Positions 44,750-52,857 of a stretch of 64,000 nt of DNA are shown here, piece by piece (positions within the stretch are counted from its first letter, which is position 1; the number at the start of each line of letters is the position of its first letter). Both the position numbers and the translations under genes were made by a program. The notes beneath the pieces were generated by a model. The model saw only the letters and a program-made list of their open reading frames with translations. It did not search any database and was not told where the DNA came from. Source of the stretch: Pelolinea sp. (lineage in GTDB: Bacteria; Chloroflexota; Anaerolineae; Anaerolineales; Anaerolineaceae); assembly GCA_012797975.1 (NCBI GenBank), contig JAAZOD010000026.1:115000-178999 (forward strand). Direction: 5' to 3'.

Positions 44750-44864
44750 CATTTTCCTCCGAAACGATATTATTTTCTGAAGTATAGCAATTTGATCTTC
44801 TTTTCGCAATGATAGAACGGGATTTCTTGAAAATTCCCTGTAATTTTCTGGTTCTCGAATCGTA

Positions 44865-44892
44865 TGAACATTCGAATAGTTTATGCTAGAAT
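44865..44892 (+). promoter_or_regulatory. Promoter of the c-di-GMP riboswitch transcript
   Basis: -35 TGAACA (44865-44870), 16-nt spacer, -10 TAGAAT (44887-44892); the start would be near 44899, just before the aptamer. Confidence 0.5.
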
Positions 44893-44916
44893 TATCCCAG
44901 CATTTAAATAAAAGAC

Positions 44917-45042
44917 ATACTGATAAAGGCAAAATCTGCGAAAGCAGGTGACGCAAAGCCGCGAGCCTACGATCCTGTGGTTTGGATTATGGTAGTCGGG
45001 TTGCCGGTATAAAAAATACCGGATATAGCCATCCGGTTTTTT
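44917..45042 (+). promoter_or_regulatory. Cyclic-di-GMP-I (GEMM-I) riboswitch
   Basis: The aptamer core matches GEMM-I. It has AAAGGCAAA, a GNRA-capped helix (ctgcGAAAgcag), GTGACGCAAAGCC, a GCCT then GGTAG tetraloop-receptor arm, and the closing CGGGTTGCC. P1 can form between atactg (44917-44922) and cggtat (45005-45010). The expression platform has two exclusive helices: ccggtat/ataccgg (45004-45010 with 45016-45022) and the terminator ccggat/atccgg (45019-45024 with 45031-45036). Ligand-bound P1 would free the terminator, so OFF on ligand is predicted. The downstream gene encodes an EAL phosphodiesterase, which fits the ligand. Confidence 0.9.
45019..45042 (+). terminator. Riboswitch-controlled terminator
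   Basis: Stem ccggat/atccgg with a 6-nt loop and TTTTTT immediately after. Its left arm overlaps the alternative hairpin arm ataccgg, so the two structures compete. Confidence 0.75.
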
Positions 45043-45060
45043 CTTTAAAAGGTGGCGTAT

Positions 45061-46695
45061 ATGGAAAGGTTATTGTTACTGTACCTGCGGGATAAACGGA
45101 CTGCAGGTATCGTCTTCCTCTGCATTTTCCTGCTGCAAATTATCATCGGATTGGCCTTTTATCGGTATCCAGACTACGATTCAAACTTTACCCATCTAAT
45201 GTACGTGGCAGTGACGTTTTCGGCCTTCTTTTTCCCACTCTGGATTGCGCTTTCACAGAACATTGTTGCCGGATTAATCATGGGACATATCTATGCTGTT
45301 ACCAATGTCAGCAGAAATGGGAATATCGGTGGATTCTTGATGCTCACTCTTGGTTATTTCATCAGCGCAACTCTGATCATCGGATTATTAAAAAATAAAA
45401 TCATCGATTTTTATTTACGAAAAGAAGAGATCTTCTATGTTGACGAGTTCACCGGCTTACACAATATTTCTGCCCTTTCCCGCGATGTCCGGCATTTTAA
45501 AGAACAGGGAAATGTACAGCCGATGTTGTTCTTGTTAGTGGAAATCGTGAATCAAAAGGAAATCAGCACTGCTTTCGGGATGCAATTGTATTATAAATTG
45601 TTGCAGAAACTGGAACAGCAGGTGAAAATATCCTTCCAAACAGATTTGAAGACATATCAAATACACTTGAACATGCTCGGCATCCTTTTCCCACCCAACG
45701 AGGGAATTGATTCTCGTTCATTGCAGAAAAGAATAGCACAGACGGTCGAGGTGGACAACATTCCGATTTTCTTTAATGTTGCGTGCGGGAGTTGTGTGTT
45801 TCCACGCGATGGGACTACGGTGGATGAACTGCTGCAAAAATGTTTCTTGGCGTTGTTGGAGACCTTTCGGCGCAATCAGAATTATTGTGAATATTCTCCC
45901 AACCTTAAAGCACCCCAGAAGGTGCTGTTGTTGGGGCAAATGCAGAATGCGCTGGAGCAGGAAGAGATCGTCTTTCATTATCAACCCATCATGAGCGCAC
46001 AAGGATCTATTCAGCATATCGAAGCGCTGGTACGTTGGGATCACCCTCAAATGGGATTGCTGCTACCTTCTGATTTCATCCCTGATTTGGAACTGACAGA
46101 AATATCCGATAACCTGGTGGAATATGCCCTTGACTATAATCTGCACAATTTGAAGCAATTATCGTTGCTGGGCTTTGATATGCACTTGGCCATCAATGTA
46201 ACCATCAAGAACCTGCAAAAGGTACAGTTCGCTCAGCGTGTGCTTTCATTTCTGAAGAGATACCGCTTGAAACCATCGGTCTTGATTTTGGAGATCACCG
46301 AACGCGGTTTTTTGGCAGATGCAGAAGAAAGCAACCGCAATATTAAAGAACTCTCCGAATCTGGTGTTTCATTTCATATCGATGATTTCGGGGTCGGATT
46401 CACCAGCTTAGGAAACCTGAGGAAATTTGGCATTCGCAGCATCAAGATCGACCAATCCTTCATTATTGACATGCAGGAGGATCCCATCAATCGGGCACTG
46501 GTTGACAGTGTGATCGCAATGGCGAAGGCGGTGGGGATATCGACGGTCGCGGAAGGGGTAGAATCGGTGGAAATGCTGGATATCCTGCGCAAGATGGGAG
46601 TGGATTACTTTCAAGGATATGCCATTGCCCGTCCCATGCCGTTTGAAGAATTGTGTGTTTGGCTGCAGGAAAATCGGGGTCAGACGACAGAGTAA
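45061..46695 (+). CDS. Membrane GGDEF(degenerate)-EAL c-di-GMP phosphodiesterase
   Basis: A 544-residue protein. About four membrane helices (residues 12-110) lead to a GGDEF-type domain that lacks the GGDEF motif (TYQIHLNMLGILFP in its place), so it cannot make c-di-GMP. The EAL domain is intact: EALVRW, the metal-binding Asn in NVTIKNLQ, ILEITERG, IDDFGVGFTS, KIDQSFI and AEGVES, as required for hydrolysis to pGpG. It should lower c-di-GMP at the membrane. ATG 45061 has aaaggtgg upstream; GTG 45052 is also in frame. It is controlled by the GEMM-I switch 20 nt before it. Confidence 0.9.
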   Translation: MERLLLLYLRDKRTAGIVFLCIFLLQIIIGLAFYRYPDYDSNFTHLMYVAVTFSAFFFPLWIALSQNIVAGLIMGHIYAVTNVSRNGNIGGFLMLTLGYFISATLIIGLLKNKIIDFYLRKEEIFYVDEFTGLHNISALSRDVRHFKEQGNVQPMLFLLVEIVNQKEISTAFGMQLYYKLLQKLEQQVKISFQTDLKTYQIHLNMLGILFPPNEGIDSRSLQKRIAQTVEVDNIPIFFNVACGSCVFPRDGTTVDELLQKCFLALLETFRRNQNYCEYSPNLKAPQKVLLLGQMQNALEQEEIVFHYQPIMSAQGSIQHIEALVRWDHPQMGLLLPSDFIPDLELTEISDNLVEYALDYNLHNLKQLSLLGFDMHLAINVTIKNLQKVQFAQRVLSFLKRYRLKPSVLILEITERGFLADAEESNRNIKELSESGVSFHIDDFGVGFTSLGNLRKFGIRSIKIDQSFIIDMQEDPINRALVDSVIAMAKAVGISTVAEGVESVEMLDILRKMGVDYFQGYAIARPMPFEELCVWLQENRGQTTE

Positions 46696-46717
46696 AATAG
46701 GGAGTTTTATTTTTCTC

Positions 46718-46746
46718 TTTACACCAGTTCATGCACATGATAAAAT
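46718..46746 (+). promoter_or_regulatory. tRNA-Met promoter
   Basis: -35 TTTACA (46718-46723), 17-nt spacer, -10 TAAAAT (46741-46746), with the start near 46753, a few bases before the tRNA. Confidence 0.65.
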
Positions 46747-46759
46747 ATTGGACACATTT

Positions 46760-46831
46760 GGCGAGGTAGCTCAGTGGTAGAGCAGGGGACTCATAAGCCC
46801 TTGGTCGTGAGTTCAAGTCTCACTCTCGCCA
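46760..46831 (+). tRNA. tRNA-Met (CAT anticodon)
   Basis: A 72-nt cloverleaf. Acceptor ggcgagg pairs with tctcgcc; D-arm gctc/gagc; anticodon loop CTCATAA with anticodon CAT at 46792-46794; T-arm gtgag-TTCAAGT-ctcac; discriminator A at 46831. CCA is not encoded. The anticodon stem has an A-G mismatch next to the loop (46789 with 46797). It has regular elongator features and lacks the C1-A72 mismatch of initiators; a CAU-type tRNA-Ile (lysidine) cannot be ruled out. Confidence 0.93.
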
Positions 46832-46888
46832 TCTTTTTATTTAATTGGTTATTTTTGAGATGAACTCAAGGGTAGAGAAGAACAACGA

Positions 46889-46925
46889 AAATCCCTGGTG
46901 AAAATGAATGCGCTACCAGGGATTT
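46889..46925. terminator. Terminator between tRNA-Met and small basic protein gene
   Basis: An 11-bp stem aaatccctggt/accagggattt with a 15-nt loop. T-rich tracts lie on both sides, so it can end both the tRNA transcript and the minus-strand small gene. Confidence 0.65.
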
Positions 46926-46967
46926 TTGTACCAGGAATTGAACAATATTTTGTTCGTTTGATCCGAT

Positions 46968-47102
46968 TCAACCGATCTGCTGCGAAATACTGCTGGCAGG
47001 ATTGTGTTTTTGTTTCTTCAGTTTCCTTTTTTCCTTGATGGTCAGCTTCGGTTTTTTTCTTTCCTCTCGGTTGCCTTTATCTCGTTTCCCTTTCTCACCC
47101 AT
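46968..47102 (-). CDS. 44-residue lysine/arginine-rich small protein
   Basis: A small open frame that reads as a very basic peptide: MGEKGKRDKGNREERKKPKL, then TIKEKRKLKKQKHNPASS and ISQQIG. An aaggag motif lies 8 nt before the ATG, and a terminator follows the stop. No hydrophobic segment. The composition suggests an RNA- or ribosome-binding peptide, but no family is assigned with confidence. Supported by the ribosome-binding site and by the lack of any gene on the other strand. Confidence 0.65.
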   Translation of the reverse strand: MGEKGKRDKGNREERKKPKLTIKEKRKLKKQKHNPASSISQQIG

Positions 47103-47342
47103 GTTGAACACTCCTTTTTTTCTCAAAATTCCCTTATTGATTAATGGATGAAAAAACTCACTTCATCTTCTGGATATTCTCTAGAATATACGAGAATGAA
47201 GAATATTGCAACACTCTGTCGGGAACAATTTTCAAAATTCATTTAGAAACAGAGAGGATCCTCCCTGGCGCATGTTCACTGGTTTTCAATAGACCAAGTA
47301 TGGGTATAATTTTAGGAGCAATTTACCAAAGGATAGGCAAGT

Positions 47343-47990
47343 ATGTCCGATCTTTTTGAGCATTTTGAGCGGCTTCTTACAACCAGCGAGCTGGACCAGA
47401 TAAAGGCGATGGATACACCCTTCAAGATCCAGCAGTTCCTTGACAGCACGCTGTACCCTGCTGGGGAACGCAACCGCAGCCCCATTCAGGTGATGAGGGA
47501 GCGCCAGGCACACTGTCTGGATGGGGGATTGTTCGCGGTGGCTGCTCTGCGACGCATCGGATACCCACCGCTCATTGTGGACCTGCAGCCGGAGCTGGGC
47601 AGCGACGATGATCATGTGCTGGCGCTCTTTCAGGAATTCGGCTGCTGGGGAGCGGTGGCCAAGTCGAATTACAGCGGATTGCGCTTCCGAGAGCCGATCT
47701 ATTCCACCATTCGCGAGCTGGTGCTTTCCTATTTTGATGATTTTTTCAATATCGATGGGCAAAAAACATTGCGCACCTATACTGCACCGATCGATTTGAG
47801 TCCATTTGATGACCTGGATTGGATGACCGAACCTGGCGGTGTGGACGCGATCGAAAAATATTTAAAGCATGTCGACCTGCTCCCGCTCATTTCAGCGGAG
47901 CAGGCGGCCTATCTTTCACCGCTGGATGAACGTTCTTTCAAAGCCGGCACGCTGGGCATCAATATGGATGGAGCGTACAAACCCCAATAG
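47343..47990 (+). CDS. Transglutaminase-like cysteine protease-fold protein
   Basis: A 215-residue protein. The central part has a probable Cys-His arrangement: RERQAHCLDGGLFAVAALRR (helix with Cys) and, about 30 residues later, LGSDDDHVLALFQEFGCWGA with the His. This order fits papain-like/transglutaminase-like folds, where a Cys helix is followed by a strand with His. It also has KSNYSGLRFREPIYSTIREL and DWMTEPGGVDAIEKYLKHVD. Likely cytoplasmic, with no signal peptide. The substrate is unknown. A TATAAT at 47303-47308 is a candidate promoter element. Confidence 0.55.
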   Translation: MSDLFEHFERLLTTSELDQIKAMDTPFKIQQFLDSTLYPAGERNRSPIQVMRERQAHCLDGGLFAVAALRRIGYPPLIVDLQPELGSDDDHVLALFQEFGCWGAVAKSNYSGLRFREPIYSTIRELVLSYFDDFFNIDGQKTLRTYTAPIDLSPFDDLDWMTEPGGVDAIEKYLKHVDLLPLISAEQAAYLSPLDERSFKAGTLGINMDGAYKPQ

Positions 47991-48128
47991 GAACGATCAA
48001 TCCTGGAATTCAGCACACTTTCATTTGCGTTGCCTAAAAAAGATACAGCATTATTTTTTTTCTCTTATCCATTTTCACAGCATTCATGCTATACTAACCC
48101 ATTCCTGAGCGAACAAGGCAGCATCGTC

Positions 48129-49301
48129 ATGGATCAAAAAAAAGCAACTATTTTTGCCCTGTCTTTTCTTACCATCATTTCCACCGATACCGTGGCACCC
48201 CTCGTGCAGCAGATCTGCGCTTCCTTTCCGCAGGTCAATCCGACCTTGGTGAAGATGACCATCACCCTGCCTTCCCTGATGACCATCTTTTTTGGATTGA
48301 TCGCCGGCCAGTTGGTGAAGCGTTTTTCCAAGAAAACCATTCTCATCTTCGGCTTAGTGCTGTACAGCGTTGGCGGGATTAGCGCCGGTTGGATGAGCAG
48401 CTTCAATATGCATTTGCTCATGCGCGCCTTGGTGGGGGCGGGGACCGGACTGATCTCCCCGGTCATCACCTCACTCATCGCCGATTATTTCGAAGGAAAA
48501 GAGCGGGCGGATATGGTGGGATATTCTTTTGGGGTATCACATTTTGCGGCTGTGATCACCCCCGCGCTGGCGGTATATGTAGGCGCGCAGGATTGGCGAA
48601 CCGCATTTTTCATTTTCCTGGTCGTACCGCTGGTCCTGATCTTTACAATGATCTTCTTGCCCAACGATCGCCGTCGTTCTGAGCCGGGGAAGATCCGGGA
48701 AAAAGCTCCCATCCCCGGGCGTGCCATCCTTTGTGCCATCGTTGCCATGTTTATGATGATCCTTTTTTTCATCGTCATCACGGACCTGCCCTATTTGCTG
48801 GATACGAAAATGACCGTTTCTCCCTTCCTCTCCATGTTTGGGTTATCCACCTGTACATTGGGAGCCACCATTGGCGGGCTGGCTTTTTCTCAGGTCTACC
48901 TGAAGCTCAAAAAATGGGCGATCCCGGTCAGTTTGTTTGTGAGCGGTACGGGGTATCTGCTGGCAGCTTTCGGTCAGGCCAACGTGCTGATCATGATCGG
49001 ATTGTTGAGCGTCGGATTGGGGATTGGCATCCTCATCTCCATTGCCACGCTCATCACCACCAATTCGGTCGGTGAAGCCGACAGCACAGCGGCCGTGGCG
49101 CTCACCAATGCCGGCTTTTCGATCGGCATCTTCCTATCCCCTTTCTTTTATGCCAACCTTCCCCATTTTGTGAATGGAATGGAAACAGCCGAAGTCAATT
49201 TTTCGCTGGCAGGTGCAGTGTTCACGCTGGTGGGGATGATCGCGTTGATGGTTTTGGTATTAAAGTCGGTCAGAACACGAACACTGGCGCAAACGAAGTG
49301 A
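48129..49301 (+). CDS. MFS transporter (12-helix)
   Basis: A 390-residue transporter with about 12 membrane helices. The loop 2-3 motif (GxxxDRxGRR) is weakly present as GLIAGQLVKRFSKKTILIFG. The first-half block VGAGTGLISPVITSLIADYF and a HFAAVITPALAVYVGAQDW stretch fit drug/metabolite efflux members. Likely a proton-coupled exporter of small molecules; substrate unknown. The frame is open to 48030, but ATG 48129 matches the usual short N-terminus; no strong ribosome-binding site is seen. Confidence 0.85.
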   Translation: MDQKKATIFALSFLTIISTDTVAPLVQQICASFPQVNPTLVKMTITLPSLMTIFFGLIAGQLVKRFSKKTILIFGLVLYSVGGISAGWMSSFNMHLLMRALVGAGTGLISPVITSLIADYFEGKERADMVGYSFGVSHFAAVITPALAVYVGAQDWRTAFFIFLVVPLVLIFTMIFLPNDRRRSEPGKIREKAPIPGRAILCAIVAMFMMILFFIVITDLPYLLDTKMTVSPFLSMFGLSTCTLGATIGGLAFSQVYLKLKKWAIPVSLFVSGTGYLLAAFGQANVLIMIGLLSVGLGIGILISIATLITTNSVGEADSTAAVALTNAGFSIGIFLSPFFYANLPHFVNGMETAEVNFSLAGAVFTLVGMIALMVLVLKSVRTRTLAQTK

Positions 49302-49314
49302 TCTTGCAAAAAGA

Positions 49315-49338
49315 GAGTGCAGCTTGATTGCTGCACTC
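49315..49338 (-). terminator. Terminator of the 49346 lipoprotein gene
   Basis: A 9-bp stem gagtgcagc/gctgcactc with a 6-nt loop; the minus strand reads TCTTTTT after it, so it serves the minus-strand gene. Confidence 0.75.
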
Positions 49339-49345
49339 CTGGTTA

Positions 49346-49957
49346 TTACGGTTCCCATACATTTTTTGCAGGATTATAGCCAATATCATCCAACCAATCT
49401 CCAACCACCAGTCCCATTATGAATCCCTTGCCATCCTTATCCATGCGCACGTAAAGACTGACGGGCAGTTCGCCGGCATCGGTCGGTCGGGGGGTGGTGA
49501 CGGAAGCACCGCCCATGAGCGAGGTATTGTTGCGCTCTGAGATGGAGGTGGTGGCTGTGATGAGCCATTCCTCGGCAGCCGGCCAGGTATCGCCAAAGAC
49601 GCTGGTAAAGAGCTGATCGAAATACAGGTACTGCTGATTGGCATATTCGCTGGTGGCTTCTACCGAAAGATAGATCAAAACACGCACTGCCTGTGTTTCA
49701 TTTTCACCCCCCACGATTTGCAGACTGGCCATGCCATCCGGTGAAACAGCGCTGATCAGGGTGTAATCTTCGTATTCTGCAGATTCTGCAAATGAAAAGC
49801 CGAGGGCTTCGAAGTCGCTGCGGATGTTGGCCGGGGTGGCATCCGGAAAAGCACCGGTGACCGGAATGGAGTTGAAATTCCGGGAGCAGCCGGTGATCAA
49901 GGAAAGACTGAAAAGGACGAGCAAGGCAGTTTGAACGGGTATGATTTTTCGGTGCAT
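49346..49957 (-). CDS. Secreted lipoprotein of unknown function
   Basis: A 203-residue protein; lipobox LITGC (Cys24). The mature part has no recognisable domain. Visible elements: FPDATPANIRSDFEALGFSF, a possible oligomeric strand block SAVSPDGMASLQIVGGENET, and a C-terminal DKDGKGFIMGLVVGDWLDDI. The composition is acidic and Ala/Thr/Ser-rich as in other lipoproteins here. No function can be assigned. It lies convergent to the MFS gene. Confidence 0.6.
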   Translation of the reverse strand: MHRKIIPVQTALLVLFSLSLITGCSRNFNSIPVTGAFPDATPANIRSDFEALGFSFAESAEYEDYTLISAVSPDGMASLQIVGGENETQAVRVLIYLSVEATSEYANQQYLYFDQLFTSVFGDTWPAAEEWLITATTSISERNNTSLMGGASVTTPRPTDAGELPVSLYVRMDKDGKGFIMGLVVGDWLDDIGYNPAKNVWEP

Positions 49958-50233
49958 GGTACCTCTGGTTACTGGAAATGTGATTTCAATGCAGTAGATT
50001 ATGCCATCAAATTAGAGAAGTGCAAGACATATCTTAATTTAATAGTTCGTATAGCCATCATGTGTTATAATGAAAGCACACAAGCTGAAACAATTGTTCG
50101 GAAAGGTTTACCAGATAACAGGTTGCTCATAATTCAAAATGGGGGAGTCTTTTCGGGAATTGCACCCATTTGTGTTCGAGAGGAAAGTTTCTTTGCTATG
50201 GAGAAAATAGCAATCCTATAAGTATAAATAGCG
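49958..50233. other. AT-rich intergenic stretch with a candidate -10 box before carD
   Basis: 276 bp without a supported gene. The DNA is visibly more AT-rich than its surroundings. TATAAT at 50066-50071 could be a -10 box, but no good -35 matches it. A plus-strand frame (49931-50221) runs across it without a ribosome-binding site or family match and is not called. Confidence 0.35.
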
Positions 50234-50785
50234 ATGAGTAAAACAAAAGAAGAAAAGAGCAGTGTTATGAATAAAGGTTCGGTGAACTCCAAAAACAAAA
50301 ATGATTGGGTCGTACATTCCTATCATGGTGTAAGCCATATCGAAGGAATTGATAAAAAATCTCTGAACGGAAAAGAGCAGACCTTTTTTAAAATGAAAAC
50401 AACCGAACTTACCTATTGGCTGCCAGTAAATTCCATTAATGCATCCCACATTCGGAAGATTTCCTCAATCTCTATCCTCAATAAAGCATTGGTTGAGATT
50501 CGAAAGAAGCCAAAAACCCTGGGATCAGACTTTCGAGAACGGAAAACCATCATTCAAAATGGGTTTTCAGATGGCGACATCTTTGTGAAGGCAGAACTTA
50601 TCCGCGATTTAAATGGTCGTGTAGCGCAGCATCGCGATAATATCTATGAAGGAAAAATGCTCGACGACCTGAAGCAACAATTTGCAGAAGAATGGGCGAT
50701 TGCAAATAATTGCAATCAAAAAGAAGCACAAGAAATACTGAACAGAGCATTGATTACCAGCGAATCGAAACTAGAAATGACGTAA
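50234..50785 (+). CDS. CarD/CdnL-family RNA polymerase-binding regulator
   Basis: A 183-residue protein. Its RNAP-interaction (Tudor-like) domain is DWVVHSYHGVSHIEGIDKKS (about 27-46) through YWLPVNSI, followed by a helical CdnL-like C-terminus with ERKTIIQNGFSDGDIFVKAE, MLDDLKQQFAEEWAI and EAQEILNRAL. CarD proteins bind the RNAP beta subunit and stabilise the open complex at rRNA promoters. The coding region is AT-rich and Lys-rich compared with neighbours and has no ribosome-binding site at ATG 50234; a second start (M12) is possible. Perhaps a divergent or acquired copy. Confidence 0.75.
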   Translation: MSKTKEEKSSVMNKGSVNSKNKNDWVVHSYHGVSHIEGIDKKSLNGKEQTFFKMKTTELTYWLPVNSINASHIRKISSISILNKALVEIRKKPKTLGSDFRERKTIIQNGFSDGDIFVKAELIRDLNGRVAQHRDNIYEGKMLDDLKQQFAEEWAIANNCNQKEAQEILNRALITSESKLEMT

Positions 50786-50928
50786 TACTATTTTTCCATA
50801 ATGAGGTAGGGGAGGATTCAAAGCAGTTAATAGAGCGAAAAATATTTCTTTTTTCGTAAGGTTTTTATGTTTGTTTTTCTTATCATATAATTGAAATACT
50901 TCTATTGTAAAAAGGCAGAGAGGTGAGC

Positions 50929-52053
50929 ATGGCAAAATATGTGGGTGTGTTAACCGCCGGAGGAGATACCCCCGGACTGAATGCCGCACTGCGAGCGCTT
51001 GGGAAATCAGCCATGGGGGAATATGACTTGCAATTGATCGGTTTCTACGATGGATTCCGCGGTTTGATGAATGACCGCTCTGTCATATTGGATGAACAGA
51101 AATTATCCGGCATCCTTACCTTTGGAGGCACCATCCTTGGCACCAGCCGCGATAAACCGCATCGTATGCCGGTGGGGGATAAATTGATGGATATGACGAA
51201 TGCCATGCTGGAGATCTATCAAAAACACCACTTGGACGCCCTGGTTTGTATTGGCGGAGGAGGAACCCAGAAGAATGCATTCCGTTTAATGCAAACTGGC
51301 ATGAATGTCATCACCATCCCCAAGACCATCGACCGTGACATTGCCATGACTGATACAACCATCGGTTTTGATACCGCTCTGGGCATTGCCACGGATGCGG
51401 TTGATCGACTGCACAGCACCGCTCACAGCCATCACCGCATTGTGCTGGTGGAATTGATGGGCCATAACACCGGCTGGCTGGCATTGGGGGCGGGTGTGGC
51501 AGGGGGAGCGGATGTGATCCTCATTCCGGAGATTCCTTATGATCCGGCAGTTATTGCAGAAGCGATCCTGGACCGGGTGCGCAGTGGAAAACGGTTCAGC
51601 ATTGTTGCTATTTCGGAAGGTGCCACCTCTAAGAAATCGGCAGCCGAGTTCGATGTTTTGTGCAAAGAAAAAAAGAATGCTAAGACGAAAGAAGAAAAAG
51701 TAAAAGCCGAGAAGAAGATCGAAACATGGCAGCGTTCGCAGTCCAATAAAACCATGGCTCTGGCGCAGGAATTGGAAGGTTTGACCGGCCTTGAAACGCG
51801 CGTCACCATCCTGGGCTATGTGCAGCGCGGCGGAACCCCTTCTGCAGGCGATCGGCTGCTGGCAACTGAGCTCGGAACAGCCGCAGCATCGCTGCTTGCC
51901 AAAGAAAAATATGGCTGCATGGTGGCAGTGCACGAGGAACGCATGGAAGCTGTCCCCCTGGAGAAAGTGGTGGACCGCCGCAAAATGGTCCCCATGGATC
52001 ACGCTTGGGTCAAAGCGGCCAAGCGGGTGGGCACCTGCCTGGGCGACGAATAA
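50929..52053 (+). CDS. pfkA: 6-phosphofructokinase (PfkA family, atypical active site)
   Basis: A 374-residue PFK with [60 protein letters not shown] and [20 protein letters not shown]. The nucleotide/Mg2+ loop reads [10 protein letters not shown], where E. coli PfkA has IGGDGSYMGA, so the Asp103 position is Gly. The G104 position is Gly (ATP-like), but position 124 is Lys (PPi-enzyme-like). Catalytic Asp127 is kept. A charged insertion ([20 protein letters not shown]) lies about 240-270. ATG 50929 has agaggtg upstream; GTG 50923 is also in frame. It ends at a terminator. Confidence 0.85.
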   Translation: MAKYVGVLTAGGDTPGLNAALRALGKSAMGEYDLQLIGFYDGFRGLMNDRSVILDEQKLSGILTFGGTILGTSRDKPHRMPVGDKLMDMTNAMLEIYQKHHLDALVCIGGGGTQKNAFRLMQTGMNVITIPKTIDRDIAMTDTTIGFDTALGIATDAVDRLHSTAHSHHRIVLVELMGHNTGWLALGAGVAGGADVILIPEIPYDPAVIAEAILDRVRSGKRFSIVAISEGATSKKSAAEFDVLCKEKKNAKTKEEKVKAEKKIETWQRSQSNKTMALAQELEGLTGLETRVTILGYVQRGGTPSAGDRLLATELGTAAASLLAKEKYGCMVAVHEERMEAVPLEKVVDRRKMVPMDHAWVKAAKRVGTCLGDE

Positions 52054-52055
52054 AA

Positions 52056-52088
52056 AAAAGCGGTTTCGATAATTTCGAAACCGCTTTT
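52056..52088. terminator. Terminator between pfkA and convergent lipoprotein gene
   Basis: A 14-bp stem aaaagcggtttcga/tcgaaaccgctttt with a 5-nt loop; A- and T-runs flank both sides, so it serves both converging transcripts. Confidence 0.85.
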
Positions 52089-52106
52089 CGATTCACCAAT
52101 ACAGAT

Positions 52107-52745
52107 TTATTGACCTACAAAATAGTGGAAATAAACCTCGAAGAAGGATTCGTTGGTCCCATTTTTCATGTACCAGCGTGTGGTATATTCACCGGCTTTA
52201 TCAGGGGCAATGGAAGGGAGATCGAAGCACCACTTATCGCCGGACTTGACGGTACTGCCAACGAAGAATTTGGTGGTATCCCACCACAACTGCTGGCCGC
52301 TCACATACTGCAGGTAATATTTGGTGGTCCATTGGGTTGTTCCGGTGTTCCCAAGACAAACATGAAAGGCAAAGTTCTGCGATTTTGTCAATACGGTACC
52401 ATCCCTCGGGCTCTGGGTGTTCCATTTAGCGCCATCGCCAAAGACCTGCGTGGTGGCGGTTGGGTATGCTTGCTGGACCGGCTGAGTAGCGGTGGGCTGG
52501 CTCAGGTCAACCGTTGCGGTGGGTGGAAGGGTGGGGATGGATGTAGCGGTCGGTTCCGGGGTCGCCGTGGGCTGTGCAACAGCGGTTTGTGTCATGCTGA
52601 CCATCACCGTTTCAGCGACCTGGGTGAATACAACGTTCGGATCCTGGGTCGGTTCGGCATTTGCTCCGCCTGAGCAGGCGCTCAATAATATGACCGCCAA
52701 ACCGAGAATCAGAAGCCCGTTGATCTTTTTCATTTGTTTAAGCAT
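52107..52745 (-). CDS. Lipoprotein with NBR1-type Ig-like domain
   Basis: A 212-residue lipoprotein; lipobox LLSAC (Cys24). A long Thr/Pro/Ala linker (TQTAVAQPTATPEPTATSIP) leads to a beta-sandwich domain similar to the Ig-like domain of Next-to-BRCA1 proteins: FHVCLGNTGTTQWTTKYYLQ, then WCFDLPSIAPDKAGEYTTRW and WYMKNGTNESFFEVYFHYFV. Such domains are common in Chloroflexota surface lipoproteins and probably bind carbohydrate or protein. The partner is unknown. ATG 52745 has ggag about 10 nt upstream; M5 is an alternative. Confidence 0.8.
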   Translation of the reverse strand: MLKQMKKINGLLILGLAVILLSACSGGANAEPTQDPNVVFTQVAETVMVSMTQTAVAQPTATPEPTATSIPTLPPTATVDLSQPTATQPVQQAYPTATTQVFGDGAKWNTQSPRDGTVLTKSQNFAFHVCLGNTGTTQWTTKYYLQYVSGQQLWWDTTKFFVGSTVKSGDKWCFDLPSIAPDKAGEYTTRWYMKNGTNESFFEVYFHYFVGQ

Positions 52746-52857
52746 AATTCTCTTTCTCCATCTACGAATGAATATGTATTATACACGAAGAAACGACCTC
52801 TATTTTTCAAGCGTTCTACGCTAAGCATACCACGTGGCTTGAAATGTATCAAACCAG

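Noticed and set aside
49931..50221. 96-residue plus-strand frame before carD
   Set aside because: It begins inside the opposite-strand lipoprotein gene, has no ribosome-binding site and no recognised family; a short internal version (from 50060) is possible but unsupported.
52005..52673. 222-residue plus-strand frame
   Set aside because: Antisense to the NBR1-type lipoprotein, whose lipobox and Thr/Pro linker are convincing.
52830..52837. CCACGTGG as a possible parS core
   Set aside because: Only the central 8 bp match; the outer bases of the 16-bp parS consensus do not, so it is a chance palindrome.
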